Source: a virus
Strand: one strand, 5' to 3'
Virus record (IMG/VR): IMGVR_UViG_3300043467_001012
Location: 62,001 to 126,000 of that record
DNA length: 64,000 nt
Shown one piece after another: positions 15,932 through 23,882 of this stretch (its first letter is position 1; every line of letters begins with the position of its first letter). The notes beneath the pieces were generated by a model that saw nothing but the letters and a program-made list of their open reading frames with translations, searched no databases and was not told the origin of the DNA. The translations under genes were made by a program, and so were the position numbers.

Positions 15932-16795
15932 ATGAGCAAAATTAAAATCGCAGAGCTGTTTTACAGCATACAAGGTGAAGGTAGATACATGGGTGTGCCT
16001 AGTGTATTCTTACGCACATTCGGGTGTAACTTTAAATGTGCCGGCTTCGGTATGCCTCGTGGGGAAGTAAGTCACGAAGCTACTGACATTGCGGCTACAC
16101 ATAAAATGATTACGCCTTTTACAAAGTATGAAGATTTACCATTAGTTAGTACTGGATGTGACAGCTACGCTAGTTGGCATCCTGACTTTAAAGAGTTGTC
16201 GCCTATGCTTACTAGCGAAGCAATCGTAGAACGAATTATGGAAATTATTCCGTTTGAAGAATGGCGTGATGAACATCTGGTTATCACAGGTGGCGAACCT
16301 TTGCTAGGTTGGCAACGTGCTTATCCTGATTTGTTGAATCATCCAAAGATGGGCAAGTTAAAAGAAATTACTTTTGAAACAAATGGTACTCAGAAACTAA
16401 CTCCAGAGTTTAAACAGTATCTAAAACAATGGGCACAGAATCCGCCATTTGCCTCTAGAGAAATTACATTCTCAGTAAGTGCTAAACTTCCTTGCAGTGG
16501 CGAAAAGTGGGAAGAAGCTATCCTTCCAGAAGTCGTTTGCGAGTACGAAGAAGTTGGTACAGCATATTTGAAGTTTGTTATTGCTACAGAACAAGACTTT
16601 GCTGATGCCGAGTGTGCGATTGCCGCATATCGTAAAGTAGGCTTTACAGGTCATGTATATCTAATGCCGGTAGGCGGCGTGGAAAGTGTCTACGCATTAA
16701 ACAATAAGAATGTAGCATTGCTAGCAATGAAAAACGGACTACGTTATAGTGACCGTTTACAAGTGCCGCTGTTTAAAAATGAGTGGGGTACCTAA
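15932..16795 (+). CDS. queE: 7-carboxy-7-deazaguanine synthase with atypical cluster motif
   Basis: 287 residues. QueE is a radical-SAM enzyme that turns CPH4 into 7-carboxy-7-deazaguanine. Seen: ELFYSIQGEGRYMGVPSVFL (8-27), the QueE opening; FGCNFKC with Cys32 and Cys36; GCDSYASW with Cys76, equivalent to WCDSxxTW; and LVITGGEPLL (the SAM-binding GGE). The third cluster cysteine is separated by 39 residues (CX3CX39C) instead of two, an insertion of about 37 residues inside the cluster loop. It lies 6 bases after the AbrB-like gene, with no ribosome site but a consensus promoter. Confidence 0.9.
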   Translation: MSKIKIAELFYSIQGEGRYMGVPSVFLRTFGCNFKCAGFGMPRGEVSHEATDIAATHKMITPFTKYEDLPLVSTGCDSYASWHPDFKELSPMLTSEAIVERIMEIIPFEEWRDEHLVITGGEPLLGWQRAYPDLLNHPKMGKLKEITFETNGTQKLTPEFKQYLKQWAQNPPFASREITFSVSAKLPCSGEKWEEAILPEVVCEYEEVGTAYLKFVIATEQDFADAECAIAAYRKVGFTGHVYLMPVGGVESVYALNNKNVALLAMKNGLRYSDRLQVPLFKNEWGT

Positions 16796-17235
16796 TGAAG
16801 AAGTTTATAGAAAAACTGTTTGGCATTGACAAGATCAAGGCCGAAACTGCGGCAGCAGTACAACTGGCCGAGGCCTCAACAAAAATTGCCAAAGATGCAG
16901 TCGAGGCTGCGGAACGTGCTGTAGAAGCAGAAGAAACTGCTAAACTAAGTCCAAAAGATCGTGCTACCAAACTAAAGGAACCTTGGGTAGGTGTACTTAA
17001 CACTCACGTTAATAAAGATAATATCCGCAATGGCTTTTTTGAGCTTGACTGGAACGAGCAGTTTGTGTTAAAATTAAAGCAAGAAGGATATGGTTTCGAC
17101 GGCGATAAAGACGAAGAGATTGTAGATCGTTGGTTCCGTGAACTATGTGCTAATGTAGTAGTTGACGGAGATTTTGGCGGCGCTGTAAACACTGGCGTTA
17201 TTGATATTAATGAAGTTCGAAAGAAGAATCTATGA
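16795..17235 (+). CDS. hypothetical protein with N-terminal coiled coil
   Basis: 146 residues from ATG 16795 (TAATG overlap with queE; a GTG at 16783 is disfavoured). Residues 12-50 are an Ala/Glu/Lys helix likely to coil. The C-terminal half contains NGFFELDWNEQFVLKLKQEG and GDKDEEIVDRWFRELCANV segments, followed by DGDFGG; it looks globular. I recall similar proteins in marine T4-like phages without a function. Its stop overlaps the RNase H start (ATGA). Confidence 0.65.
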   Translation: MKKFIEKLFGIDKIKAETAAAVQLAEASTKIAKDAVEAAERAVEAEETAKLSPKDRATKLKEPWVGVLNTHVNKDNIRNGFFELDWNEQFVLKLKQEGYGFDGDKDEEIVDRWFRELCANVVVDGDFGGAVNTGVIDINEVRKKNL

Positions 17236-18218
17236 CATATATTTTAGTTGATACTGCAAACACCTTTTTTCGTGCAAGACACGTTATCAACGGTGACGCT
17301 GATATCAAACTAGGCATGGCATTTCATATCACACTTAACAGTATTAAGAAAGCATGGCAAGACTTTGATGGGAAACATGTGGTATTCTTCTTAGAGGGGC
17401 GCAGCTGGCGTAAAGATTTTTACAAACCCTACAAGGCACAACGCACTGCGGCTCGGGCGGCACATACAGAGCGAGAAGCAGAAGAAGAACGTGTATTTTG
17501 GGAAGCCTTTGACACATTTAAAGATTTTGTTACAGAAAAAACTAACTGCACAGTACTACAACATCCACGCCTAGAAGCTGATGATTTAATTGCAGGTTGG
17601 ATACAAAGTCATCCTAGCGATAATCATGTGATCATTTCAACAGATACAGATTTCGTACAACTAATTTCACCTAATGTAAAACAATATAATGGCGTCACAG
17701 AAACCACAATCACGCACGAAGGCTACTTTGATAAAAAAAATAAGCCCATCATTGATAAAAAAACTCAAGAAGTCAAAGCGGCTCCGGATCCACAATGGCT
17801 ACTTTTTGAAAAGTGCATGCGAGGCGATACCTCAGACAATGTATTCTCTGCATATCCGGGAGTACGTGAAAAAGGCACAAAGAATAAGGTTGGTCTCCGT
17901 GAAGCCTACGGTGATAGAGACTCAAAAGGCTATGCGTGGAACAATCTCATGCTTCAACGCTGGTCCGACCACAACGGTCAAGAACATCGTGTGCTAGATG
18001 ACTACGAACGCAATCGTCAATTGATTGATCTGGCTGCACAACCAGCCGAGATTAAACAAATTATGGTTGACACAATTACAACAGCAACGCAGGCAAATAA
18101 AAACGTCAGCCAAGTTGGTATTAGATTAATGAAATTTTGCAATCTGTATGATCTTAAAAAGATTGCCGATCAGGCACAAGCCTATGCTGAGCCACTGAAT
18201 GCGAGATATATACTATGA
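17232..18218 (+). CDS. rnh: T4-type RNase H / 5'-3' exonuclease (FEN family)
   Basis: 328 residues; T4 RNase H is 305. It removes RNA primers and adjacent DNA from lagging-strand fragments. The acidic two-metal site is visible: ILVDTANTFFRAR (Asp7), HPRLEADDLIAGW (about 112-124), VIISTDTDFVQLI (about 133-145) and CMRGDTSDNVFSAYPG (about 196-211), the last leading into the FEN helix-hairpin-helix region. A Lys-rich insert at about 155-185 is longer than usual. It fits with gp43 and gp45 as part of the replication set. Confidence 0.9.
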   Translation: MTYILVDTANTFFRARHVINGDADIKLGMAFHITLNSIKKAWQDFDGKHVVFFLEGRSWRKDFYKPYKAQRTAARAAHTEREAEEERVFWEAFDTFKDFVTEKTNCTVLQHPRLEADDLIAGWIQSHPSDNHVIISTDTDFVQLISPNVKQYNGVTETTITHEGYFDKKNKPIIDKKTQEVKAAPDPQWLLFEKCMRGDTSDNVFSAYPGVREKGTKNKVGLREAYGDRDSKGYAWNNLMLQRWSDHNGQEHRVLDDYERNRQLIDLAAQPAEIKQIMVDTITTATQANKNVSQVGIRLMKFCNLYDLKKIADQAQAYAEPLNARYIL

Positions 18219-18691
18219 CAGATTTACACGCAAAACCAATCATTGAAAATAAATTCTGGATTGTTGAACGAGATGGTACAAAATTTGCCACTTTAAGAAA
18301 GAACGAAGACAATCGTTTTGTTCTTAGCAACGAATTAGGAATTAAAATCTATGACACCAAAGAAAGTCTAACTCGTCAATTTGGTAAAGATTTCTTTGTT
18401 GCAAAAATTATTAAAGAAGCAGACAATGCACTGCCAAACGAAATTCATGGATACTCAACAAGTACTGAACCGCACAATGCAATGTTTGATATCAAACGTA
18501 AATTACCTTTGTTTACAAAAAGCATTGATTCAAAAAGTTTGTATTGTGCAGGTTACTATGTAATTAAATTTGACAAAGGATGGGTTAAATCATTTTGCCC
18601 TAAGTTAATTACCCTGCAAAGATATACCTATCAAGGTCCCTTTAAAACTGAACTAGAAATGCGGCAGGTTCTGGCAAATGTCTCAAAGTAA
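18215..18691 (+). CDS. conserved hypothetical protein
   Basis: 158 residues, beta-rich. It begins ENKFWIVERDGTKFATLRKN, with LFTKSIDSKSLYCAGYYVIK and a C-terminal GWVKSFCPKLITLQRY segment. ATGA overlap with rnh. I recall members in marine T4-like phages near RNase H, without a known role. It may be a nucleic-acid-associated beta-barrel, which is only an impression from the strand pattern. Confidence 0.6.
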   Translation: MTDLHAKPIIENKFWIVERDGTKFATLRKNEDNRFVLSNELGIKIYDTKESLTRQFGKDFFVAKIIKEADNALPNEIHGYSTSTEPHNAMFDIKRKLPLFTKSIDSKSLYCAGYYVIKFDKGWVKSFCPKLITLQRYTYQGPFKTELEMRQVLANVSK

Positions 18692-18932
18692 TTTACCTAC
18701 AAATTTACCTAGTGTTGAAAGATTGCTGGCCAGAGTAGCTGCCGCTGAACGTAGTCAACAAAAAGACATTAGAATATCAATACAAGAAGCCAAAGACTTA
18801 ACCGCTGAATTAGCGGTATTAACATCTAAGTTAGGTCGTACAGTTCAAGAAATACATGCTATGCTAGCGGAAATACGTGAATCGACCACTAAAATTGACG
18901 TTAAGTTCGATGGAGGCGGGTTCGGTTCTTGA
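18678..18932 (+). CDS. hypothetical helical protein
   Basis: 84 residues, almost entirely helical with heptad spacing (VERLLARVAAAER, ELAVLTSKLGRTVQEIHAML, AEIRESTTK), ending in a flexible GGGFGS tail. Probably a coiled-coil oligomer. It overlaps the previous gene by 14 bases. Function unknown. Confidence 0.6.
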   Translation: MSQSNLPTNLPSVERLLARVAAAERSQQKDIRISIQEAKDLTAELAVLTSKLGRTVQEIHAMLAEIRESTTKIDVKFDGGGFGS

Positions 18933-18939
18933 TAAATAT
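18932..18939 (+). promoter_or_regulatory. possible late-promoter element
   Basis: The sequence around 18931-18939 reads GATAAATAT, one mismatch from the T4 late element TATAAATA, in one of the few plus-strand intergenic gaps. It would serve the gene starting at 18969. Confidence 0.3.
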
Positions 18940-18966
18940 ATACGTGGTTAATTAGGAAACACGTAT
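18940..18966 (+). promoter_or_regulatory. hairpin with ribosome site in its loop
   Basis: A perfect 7-bp inverted repeat, ATACGTG (18940-18946) and CACGTAT (18960-18966), encloses a 13-nt loop that contains TAGGAAA, the likely ribosome site for the ATG at 18969. The start codon is 2 bases beyond the stem. This could gate translation; there is no T-tract for termination. Confidence 0.35.
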
Positions 18967-18968
18967 TA

Positions 18969-19253
18969 ATGAGTAGACCAAAACCCAAAGTTATATTAGA
19001 ACATGCTAATAAGGACACTTTTAAGATTGAACAAATTCTTGAGAGCGATGCCATCTGGGCTGTGTTTTATAAAGGCGAGCCATTCAATCTAAAGAGTGGT
19101 AGTCTAGTGGCTAGCTATCCCGGTCCTAAATACAAAAAAGTTTCATTTAGCAATCCTGGCCATGCACACAACCTTGCAAAAAAACTTAATCGACTTTTCA
19201 AGACTCAAGACTTTGCAGTTTATAAACTCAGTCAAGGTGAAAAGATAGAGTAA
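18969..19253 (+). CDS. hypothetical protein
   Basis: 94 residues, basic, with strands (KVILEHANKDTFKIEQIL, AIWAVFYKGEPFNL) followed by a helix ending in a Lys-rich C-terminus (AHNLAKKLNRLF). The pattern could be a small RNA- or DNA-binding domain, but no family is recognised. Preceded by the hairpin at 18940-18966. Confidence 0.6.
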   Translation: MSRPKPKVILEHANKDTFKIEQILESDAIWAVFYKGEPFNLKSGSLVASYPGPKYKKVSFSNPGHAHNLAKKLNRLFKTQDFAVYKLSQGEKIE

Positions 19254-19256
19254 GAT

Positions 19257-19655
19257 ATGGACCGTAAGGATACCTATACTTCGGTATTCCTCAAAGCTGC
19301 GGGACAACCGCATGATGCTGAATACGTCAAAAAATTTCGTGCCGTTTGGTGGTTAAGTACTCGAGGCAAAGACGTAGGTGGATTACGAATGACCGATCAA
19401 TGCCTAGAGTTTGTAGAAACCAAATCAGAAATTAAAACTTATAAAATAGAACTTCCAAAAGATCTAACAATAGGACCGCAAGTTTTAGTTTGGATGGATC
19501 AATATCTAGATTCGCCCTTCCATTTACAAAAACGATATATTAAAGTCTTATCAGAAAAAGCAGCCTTTGAACTGTATCTATTTGCTGGCGATGTTAGAAA
19601 AATGGGTGCTGCTAAGGCGTTGAATAAAAGGCTAAGCCAAGAATCATCTCAATAA
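19257..19655 (+). CDS. conserved hypothetical protein
   Basis: 132 residues. Segments include FRAVWWLSTRGKDVGGLRMT, CLEFVETKSEIKTYKIELP and LVWMDQYLDSPFHLQKRYIK, then a helix FELYLFAGDVRKMGAAKALN. The mix of conserved Trp, Gly and charged residues looks like a globular DNA- or nucleotide-associated domain; I have no family name. Short gap to its neighbours. Confidence 0.6.
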   Translation: MDRKDTYTSVFLKAAGQPHDAEYVKKFRAVWWLSTRGKDVGGLRMTDQCLEFVETKSEIKTYKIELPKDLTIGPQVLVWMDQYLDSPFHLQKRYIKVLSEKAAFELYLFAGDVRKMGAAKALNKRLSQESSQ

Positions 19656-19679
19656 ATTATCTTTGAATTAAATATCACT

Positions 19680-19955
19680 ATGTTAAAACTAAACGCTCTT
19701 GACATCTTAAATCATAGACAGGTTGATTCAGTAGCTCCACATTTTGCTAAAATAAAACTGGCTGATGTAGACCTATTTGGGTCAGATGTTGAAACTTGGA
19801 TCAGATCCAAATTGGTAGGAAGATTCTACATAAAAAGACAGCCTGGCATTTCACAAGATGGAAAACTTAAGACTGCCACATATGTAGGATTTGAAGATCA
19901 CAAAGAGCTGACTTATTTTATGCTAGCATGTCCACATATAAGGAGAAACACATGA
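19680..19955 (+). CDS. hypothetical protein
   Basis: 91 residues: LNALDILNHRQVDSVAPHFA, then IKLADVDLFGSDVETWIRSK and VGRFYIKRQPG. A beta-strand near the C-terminus (ATYVGFEDHKELTYFMLAC) completes a small alpha/beta unit. Its end overlaps the ribosome-site region of the next gene by 4 bases. Confidence 0.6.
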   Translation: MLKLNALDILNHRQVDSVAPHFAKIKLADVDLFGSDVETWIRSKLVGRFYIKRQPGISQDGKLKTATYVGFEDHKELTYFMLACPHIRRNT

Positions 19956-20170
19956 CCGAAGAAGTTAAAGCACCAGAAGCAGCAGCCGCTGCCCCAGAGA
20001 CACAACCAGCAGCACCCGATTTGAATATCAACGACTTGTCCGCACTGAGAAGCATATTAGATGTGGCTAGTCAACGAGGAGCGTTCAAAGCAGCCGAACT
20101 AGAAGCAGTTGGTAAGATTTATAACAAACTTAACTCATTCTTGGAAGCTGTTACTAAAAAGGAACAGTGA
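19952..20170 (+). CDS. conserved small phage protein
   Basis: 72 residues from ATG 19952, chosen because AGGAGA (19941-19946) precedes it; an in-frame ATG at 19928 lacks one. The N-terminus is Ala/Glu/Pro-rich and disordered; the helical core LSALRSILDVASQRGAFKAA then ELEAVGKIYNKLNSFLEAV is a pattern I have seen in marine T4-like phages. Function unknown. The stop overlaps the next start. Confidence 0.65.
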   Translation: MTEEVKAPEAAAAAPETQPAAPDLNINDLSALRSILDVASQRGAFKAAELEAVGKIYNKLNSFLEAVTKKEQ

Positions 20171-20811
20171 TGAAATCATTAAAACATGTAGGAAAAATGA
20201 AAAAAGCAGGCTCTAAGGTTCTAGTGGCTTTTAGAACATTACCCGGCGAATCCAATCAAGCATTAGTTATTCCAGTATCCAGTCTGTCAGACAACTATCA
20301 TGACGATATCATGAAGTTGGTTGAGACCACCGAAGCACAATCTGCTTTTGAATTTGGTGAAGTATTATTTACAAGATCATTTTCCGACGGCCGTCCAATG
20401 TTACAAGCTCTGAGAGCTGATAACAGAATGGTTAAGGTTCCTACAGACGATGTGTTGATGATGCCATCGCCTGGCAGCGAAATTGCTCTGCACCAGCTTA
20501 ATACACTTATTGCTGAACAAAAAAACTGTGCAGTGGATGACTTATGTACATTTGTTTCCGGTTCTAAGAAAGACACTCCGGAAGTTCAAGAACTTGTAAC
20601 GGTTAAAGACCTTGCTCCTCCGTCAACACCTGCAGTGGCACCTCTCAAGGCAGCCGCTAATGAAGTTTTATCTGATAAAGATATTGCTAAAAGTTATCGC
20701 AGTCAAGCTGATTCGATGTACAAAGAAGCTGCCCGTCTACGTAAAGAAGCAGATGACTTAGATCCGCCGGTAAAGAAAGCGGCAAAGGCCAAAGAAGCCG
20801 AAAGTGCCTAA
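20170..20811 (+). CDS. conserved hypothetical protein
   Basis: 213 residues from ATG 20170 (TGATG overlap; a GTG at 20167 is disfavoured). The N-terminal domain has strands KVLVAFRTLPGES and QALVIPVSSL and a helical SDNYHDDIMKLVETTEAQSA region. The C-terminus (about 150-213) is Ala/Pro/Lys-rich, helical and charged, as in some phage structural accessory proteins. Function unknown. Confidence 0.6.
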   Translation: MKSLKHVGKMKKAGSKVLVAFRTLPGESNQALVIPVSSLSDNYHDDIMKLVETTEAQSAFEFGEVLFTRSFSDGRPMLQALRADNRMVKVPTDDVLMMPSPGSEIALHQLNTLIAEQKNCAVDDLCTFVSGSKKDTPEVQELVTVKDLAPPSTPAVAPLKAAANEVLSDKDIAKSYRSQADSMYKEAARLRKEADDLDPPVKKAAKAKEAESA

Positions 20812-21112
20812 ACCGTTATTTAAACCGCCAAAGCATCTTGTTCAGGAATGGCCAGAAGTCTTTGAAGATCTTTATATGAATACCATGCCGGTTCACTACC
20901 TAGAATCAATTAGGTTGGAATTCGGTAATGGTAGGATATGGGAAATTAATATTGCTGAACAGCTGTCTAGCAGTCACAGTGATATAATTGCCAATAGATT
21001 GGTAGAAACATTTGCTGAATACAAAGAAGATATTAAAAAAATTGATTTTAAAATTGATGTTGAAAAATTAAAAAAAGATATACAAAATCAATCTAATGAC
21101 TTTTTTAAATAA
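20804..21112 (+). CDS. conserved hypothetical protein
   Basis: 102 residues from GTG 20804, with no usable ATG. The core IRLEFGNGRIWEINIAEQL is a strand-turn-strand, followed by a helical, acidic/basic C-terminus (VEKLKKDIQNQSNDFFK). It resembles an unnamed family of marine T4-like phages. It is the last gene before the radical-SAM island. Confidence 0.6.
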   Translation: MPKPLFKPPKHLVQEWPEVFEDLYMNTMPVHYLESIRLEFGNGRIWEINIAEQLSSSHSDIIANRLVETFAEYKEDIKKIDFKIDVEKLKKDIQNQSNDFFK

Positions 21113-21135
21113 AACGGTTGAAACAAAAAGAATAC

Positions 21136-21165
21136 TTTTTTAGGAATTTCGAATCACCTAAAAAA
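21136..21165. repeat. AT-rich inverted repeat in the gap before the radical-SAM genes
   Basis: Perfect 9-bp arms TTTTTTAGG (21136-21144) and CCTAAAAAA (21157-21165) with a 12-nt loop, in the 122-bp gap 21113-21234. No run of T follows on the plus strand, so it is a weak terminator candidate there. The gap also holds TATAAT at 21209-21214 but no matching -35. Confidence 0.4.
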
Positions 21166-21234
21166 ATTAATTGATGATATTAGTCTCACTCAATTTACGT
21201 GACCAAGTTATAATAAGATGAAAACAATTATCAT

Positions 21235-22569
21235 ATGAGTGAACACGAAAAATTTCAAAAAGTTATTCCAATCCTAAATGCTGTTAGTCCTAGTTTTTGT
21301 TTAGCCAAATGGTATCAACTAACATTATATCTCCAAAACGGTTTTAACCATAGTTGCCACCATCCATCACCTCATAAGATTCCATTAGACGAGTTAGAGC
21401 AAAATCACAAGGCTCTACATAATACTAATTTTAAAAAAGAACAAATGCAAAAAATGCTCGATGGCGTTAGACCCGCCGAGTGTGACTATTGTTGGACCGC
21501 TGAAGATAACGGGCATGTAAGTGATAGAAGTTATAAAAGTGCAACATCTTGGGCCTATCCTCACATTGGCGAAGTTGTTAAAAATAAAACAGCTGATGTT
21601 GAACCTACATACGTTGAAATTAGTTTTAGCAATGTGTGTAATTTTAAATGCGCTTATTGTAGTCCAGATCTTAGTAGTCAATGGTATGAAGAAATAGACA
21701 AGCACGGTGGGTATCCTACTAGTCAAAACTTTAATGGGTTTGATTGGTTTAAACAAGTTGGAAAGATGCCTATCAAGCATAGCGATCACAATCCTTATGT
21801 CGATGCGTTTTGGAAATGGTGGCCGGAACTTTATCCTAAATTAAACACGCTAAGACTAACAGGCGGGGAACCACTGTTGAGCAAAGATGTCTGGCGTATG
21901 TTAGATGCTATAGAAGCTGATCCCAAACCAGAGTTTTGCTTTGCTATTAACACTAACTTAGGAATCCCAGACGAGTTAATTAATCGTATGATTATAAAGC
22001 TCAATAGTATTTCTAGTAAAATTAAAGAAGTACAAATCTTTACCAGCGGAGAAGCAGTTGGCGCTCCTGCTGAATATATTAGATATGGATTAGATTATTC
22101 AGCATGGACTAAAAACTTAGAAAAAGTTTTAAATAATACCAATAACATTGTTGCTGTAATGACTACTGTTAATTTAACTAGCATTACAACCTATTGTAGT
22201 TTTATACGATACTTGTTAGACTTGCGTAAGCATTATAATAAGAATGCCACATTTAATAAAGTTCAGTTTATGACTAACTTTTTACGGTATCCAGAATTTC
22301 TGTCATTACCTATTTTAGACTCTGCTAGCAAACAAAGATTTACAAAAGAAGTAGCAAAATTAATTTTAGAAAGACCTGACTTATCAGAAAGTGAAATAGA
22401 TCAGTTGCGTCGTATGATTGACTATATGAACAGCACTGATATCAAGGAATTACAATTAAGAAAAGACTTTGCATCTTTTATCACTGAATATGATATTAGA
22501 CGGGGAACCAACTTTAATAAAACATTCCCTGAACTTACAGAATTTTATCAACTATGTCAACAAATGTAA
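21235..22569 (+). CDS. twitch-type radical-SAM protein, copy 1 (type A)
   Basis: 444 residues. The radical-SAM cluster motif is VCNFKCAYC (Cys135, Cys139, Cys142) and the SAM-binding motif is LRLTGGEPLL. The N-terminal cysteine-rich region has SPSFCLAKWY (about 19-26), SCHHPSPH (40-47) and ECDYCWTAED (82-91). That suggests an auxiliary twitch/SPASM-like iron-sulfur site placed before, rather than after, the catalytic domain. No substrate is evident. It is first in a run of four related genes and overlaps the next by 16 bases. Confidence 0.85.
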   Translation: MSEHEKFQKVIPILNAVSPSFCLAKWYQLTLYLQNGFNHSCHHPSPHKIPLDELEQNHKALHNTNFKKEQMQKMLDGVRPAECDYCWTAEDNGHVSDRSYKSATSWAYPHIGEVVKNKTADVEPTYVEISFSNVCNFKCAYCSPDLSSQWYEEIDKHGGYPTSQNFNGFDWFKQVGKMPIKHSDHNPYVDAFWKWWPELYPKLNTLRLTGGEPLLSKDVWRMLDAIEADPKPEFCFAINTNLGIPDELINRMIIKLNSISSKIKEVQIFTSGEAVGAPAEYIRYGLDYSAWTKNLEKVLNNTNNIVAVMTTVNLTSITTYCSFIRYLLDLRKHYNKNATFNKVQFMTNFLRYPEFLSLPILDSASKQRFTKEVAKLILERPDLSESEIDQLRRMIDYMNSTDIKELQLRKDFASFITEYDIRRGTNFNKTFPELTEFYQLCQQM

Positions 22570-23882
22570 AACGCACAATAGAAATTATTAACGAAATAAG
22601 TCCTAGCTTTTGTGCCGCAAAGTGGTACAATGCTACTATATGGTTAGGCAACGGACGAACAGCCAGCTGTCATTTGCCACCTGCTCATACTATACCCATA
22701 GCTGAAATCAAACGAAACCCGTCTGCTCTACACAATACCGTCTTTAAGAAGGACCGCCGATTAGAAATGCTAATAGGTGAGCGATGTGACGAGTGCGCTT
22801 ATTGCTGGACTGTTGAGGATAATGCAGCACCTGATGTATATAGTGATCGAGTTTATAAGACTAGGATTTATGAAGAAGAAGAAATACTTCAGCTGGCTAA
22901 ATTAGATCCTGGATCAGATGTTGACCCAAAAACTTTAGAGATCAGTTTTGATAATTTATGTAATTTAAGTTGTAGTTATTGTAATGCAGAGTTCAGTACT
23001 ACTTGGGCTAGTGATATTAAGGTTAATGGTCCGTACATTGAATTAAAAACATCAGGTGGTGGTGCGTTTCAAAATGCCGGGGAACATGCGTTACCTTACG
23101 GGATTAAAAATGAAAACAATCCCTACATCGAAGCGTTCTTTACATGGTTTCATGCTAGCCTTAAAAATAATTTACAAGAACTAAGAATCACCGGGGGTGA
23201 GCCTACTCGTAGTCCATCATTTTGGAAATTGTTAGACGAATGCGAAGGTACAAATTTTGATTTTGCTGTTAACAGTAATCTTATAATGGATCAAGTAAAG
23301 TTAAATCAACTTATTAGTGCTAGTAAAAAGTTTAAGAAATTTGATCTATATACCAGCGGTGAAGGCTACGGGGCCCACGGAGAGTTTATTCGTCATGGGT
23401 TAGACTATACATTATGGCGTAACAACTTAATACAATTTGCCAAAGAAGGTCAATATAATATGATACATGTTATGATGACTATTAGTGCTCTAAGCATTTG
23501 GACCGTAACAGAGTTTATGACAGATATGTTAGAGCTACGTAAACAATTTGGTGGCCATCAGTTCCATATGAGTCTTAATTTAGTACGCTTTCCTAGTTTT
23601 CAAAACTTAAACGTATTACCTGAACACTTAAAACAAACACAAGCGGCCAAGATTGAAACTTGGCTAAGTAGTGTTGTTGGGCTAAGTCCTGCCGAAGCTA
23701 ATCAAATAGAGAGAATAGCTGTGTATCTTCGAAACGTTGATCGTAGTCAAGAAGATACCGACAGCCAAAACAATAAGGTGCATGATTTAAAAAGTTTTAC
23801 ACAACAATATGCTGATAGAAAAAATATCACATTAGCTAGGGTATTCCCAACAGAATTTATAGAATGGTTTAACACAATATGA
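22554..23882 (+). CDS. twitch-type radical-SAM protein, copy 2 (type A)
   Basis: 442 residues, clearly paralogous to the previous gene. SPSFCAAKWYNAT (17-29), SCHLPPAHTIP (39-49), ECAYCWTVED and the cluster motif LCNLSCSYC (Cys136, Cys140, Cys143) align position by position, followed by LRITGGEPTR. The two share a C-terminal helical region, but the residue identity looks moderate, so they have diverged in function or partner. Overlaps the third copy by 4 bases (ATGA). Confidence 0.85.
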   Translation: MSTNVKRTIEIINEISPSFCAAKWYNATIWLGNGRTASCHLPPAHTIPIAEIKRNPSALHNTVFKKDRRLEMLIGERCDECAYCWTVEDNAAPDVYSDRVYKTRIYEEEEILQLAKLDPGSDVDPKTLEISFDNLCNLSCSYCNAEFSTTWASDIKVNGPYIELKTSGGGAFQNAGEHALPYGIKNENNPYIEAFFTWFHASLKNNLQELRITGGEPTRSPSFWKLLDECEGTNFDFAVNSNLIMDQVKLNQLISASKKFKKFDLYTSGEGYGAHGEFIRHGLDYTLWRNNLIQFAKEGQYNMIHVMMTISALSIWTVTEFMTDMLELRKQFGGHQFHMSLNLVRFPSFQNLNVLPEHLKQTQAAKIETWLSSVVGLSPAEANQIERIAVYLRNVDRSQEDTDSQNNKVHDLKSFTQQYADRKNITLARVFPTEFIEWFNTI

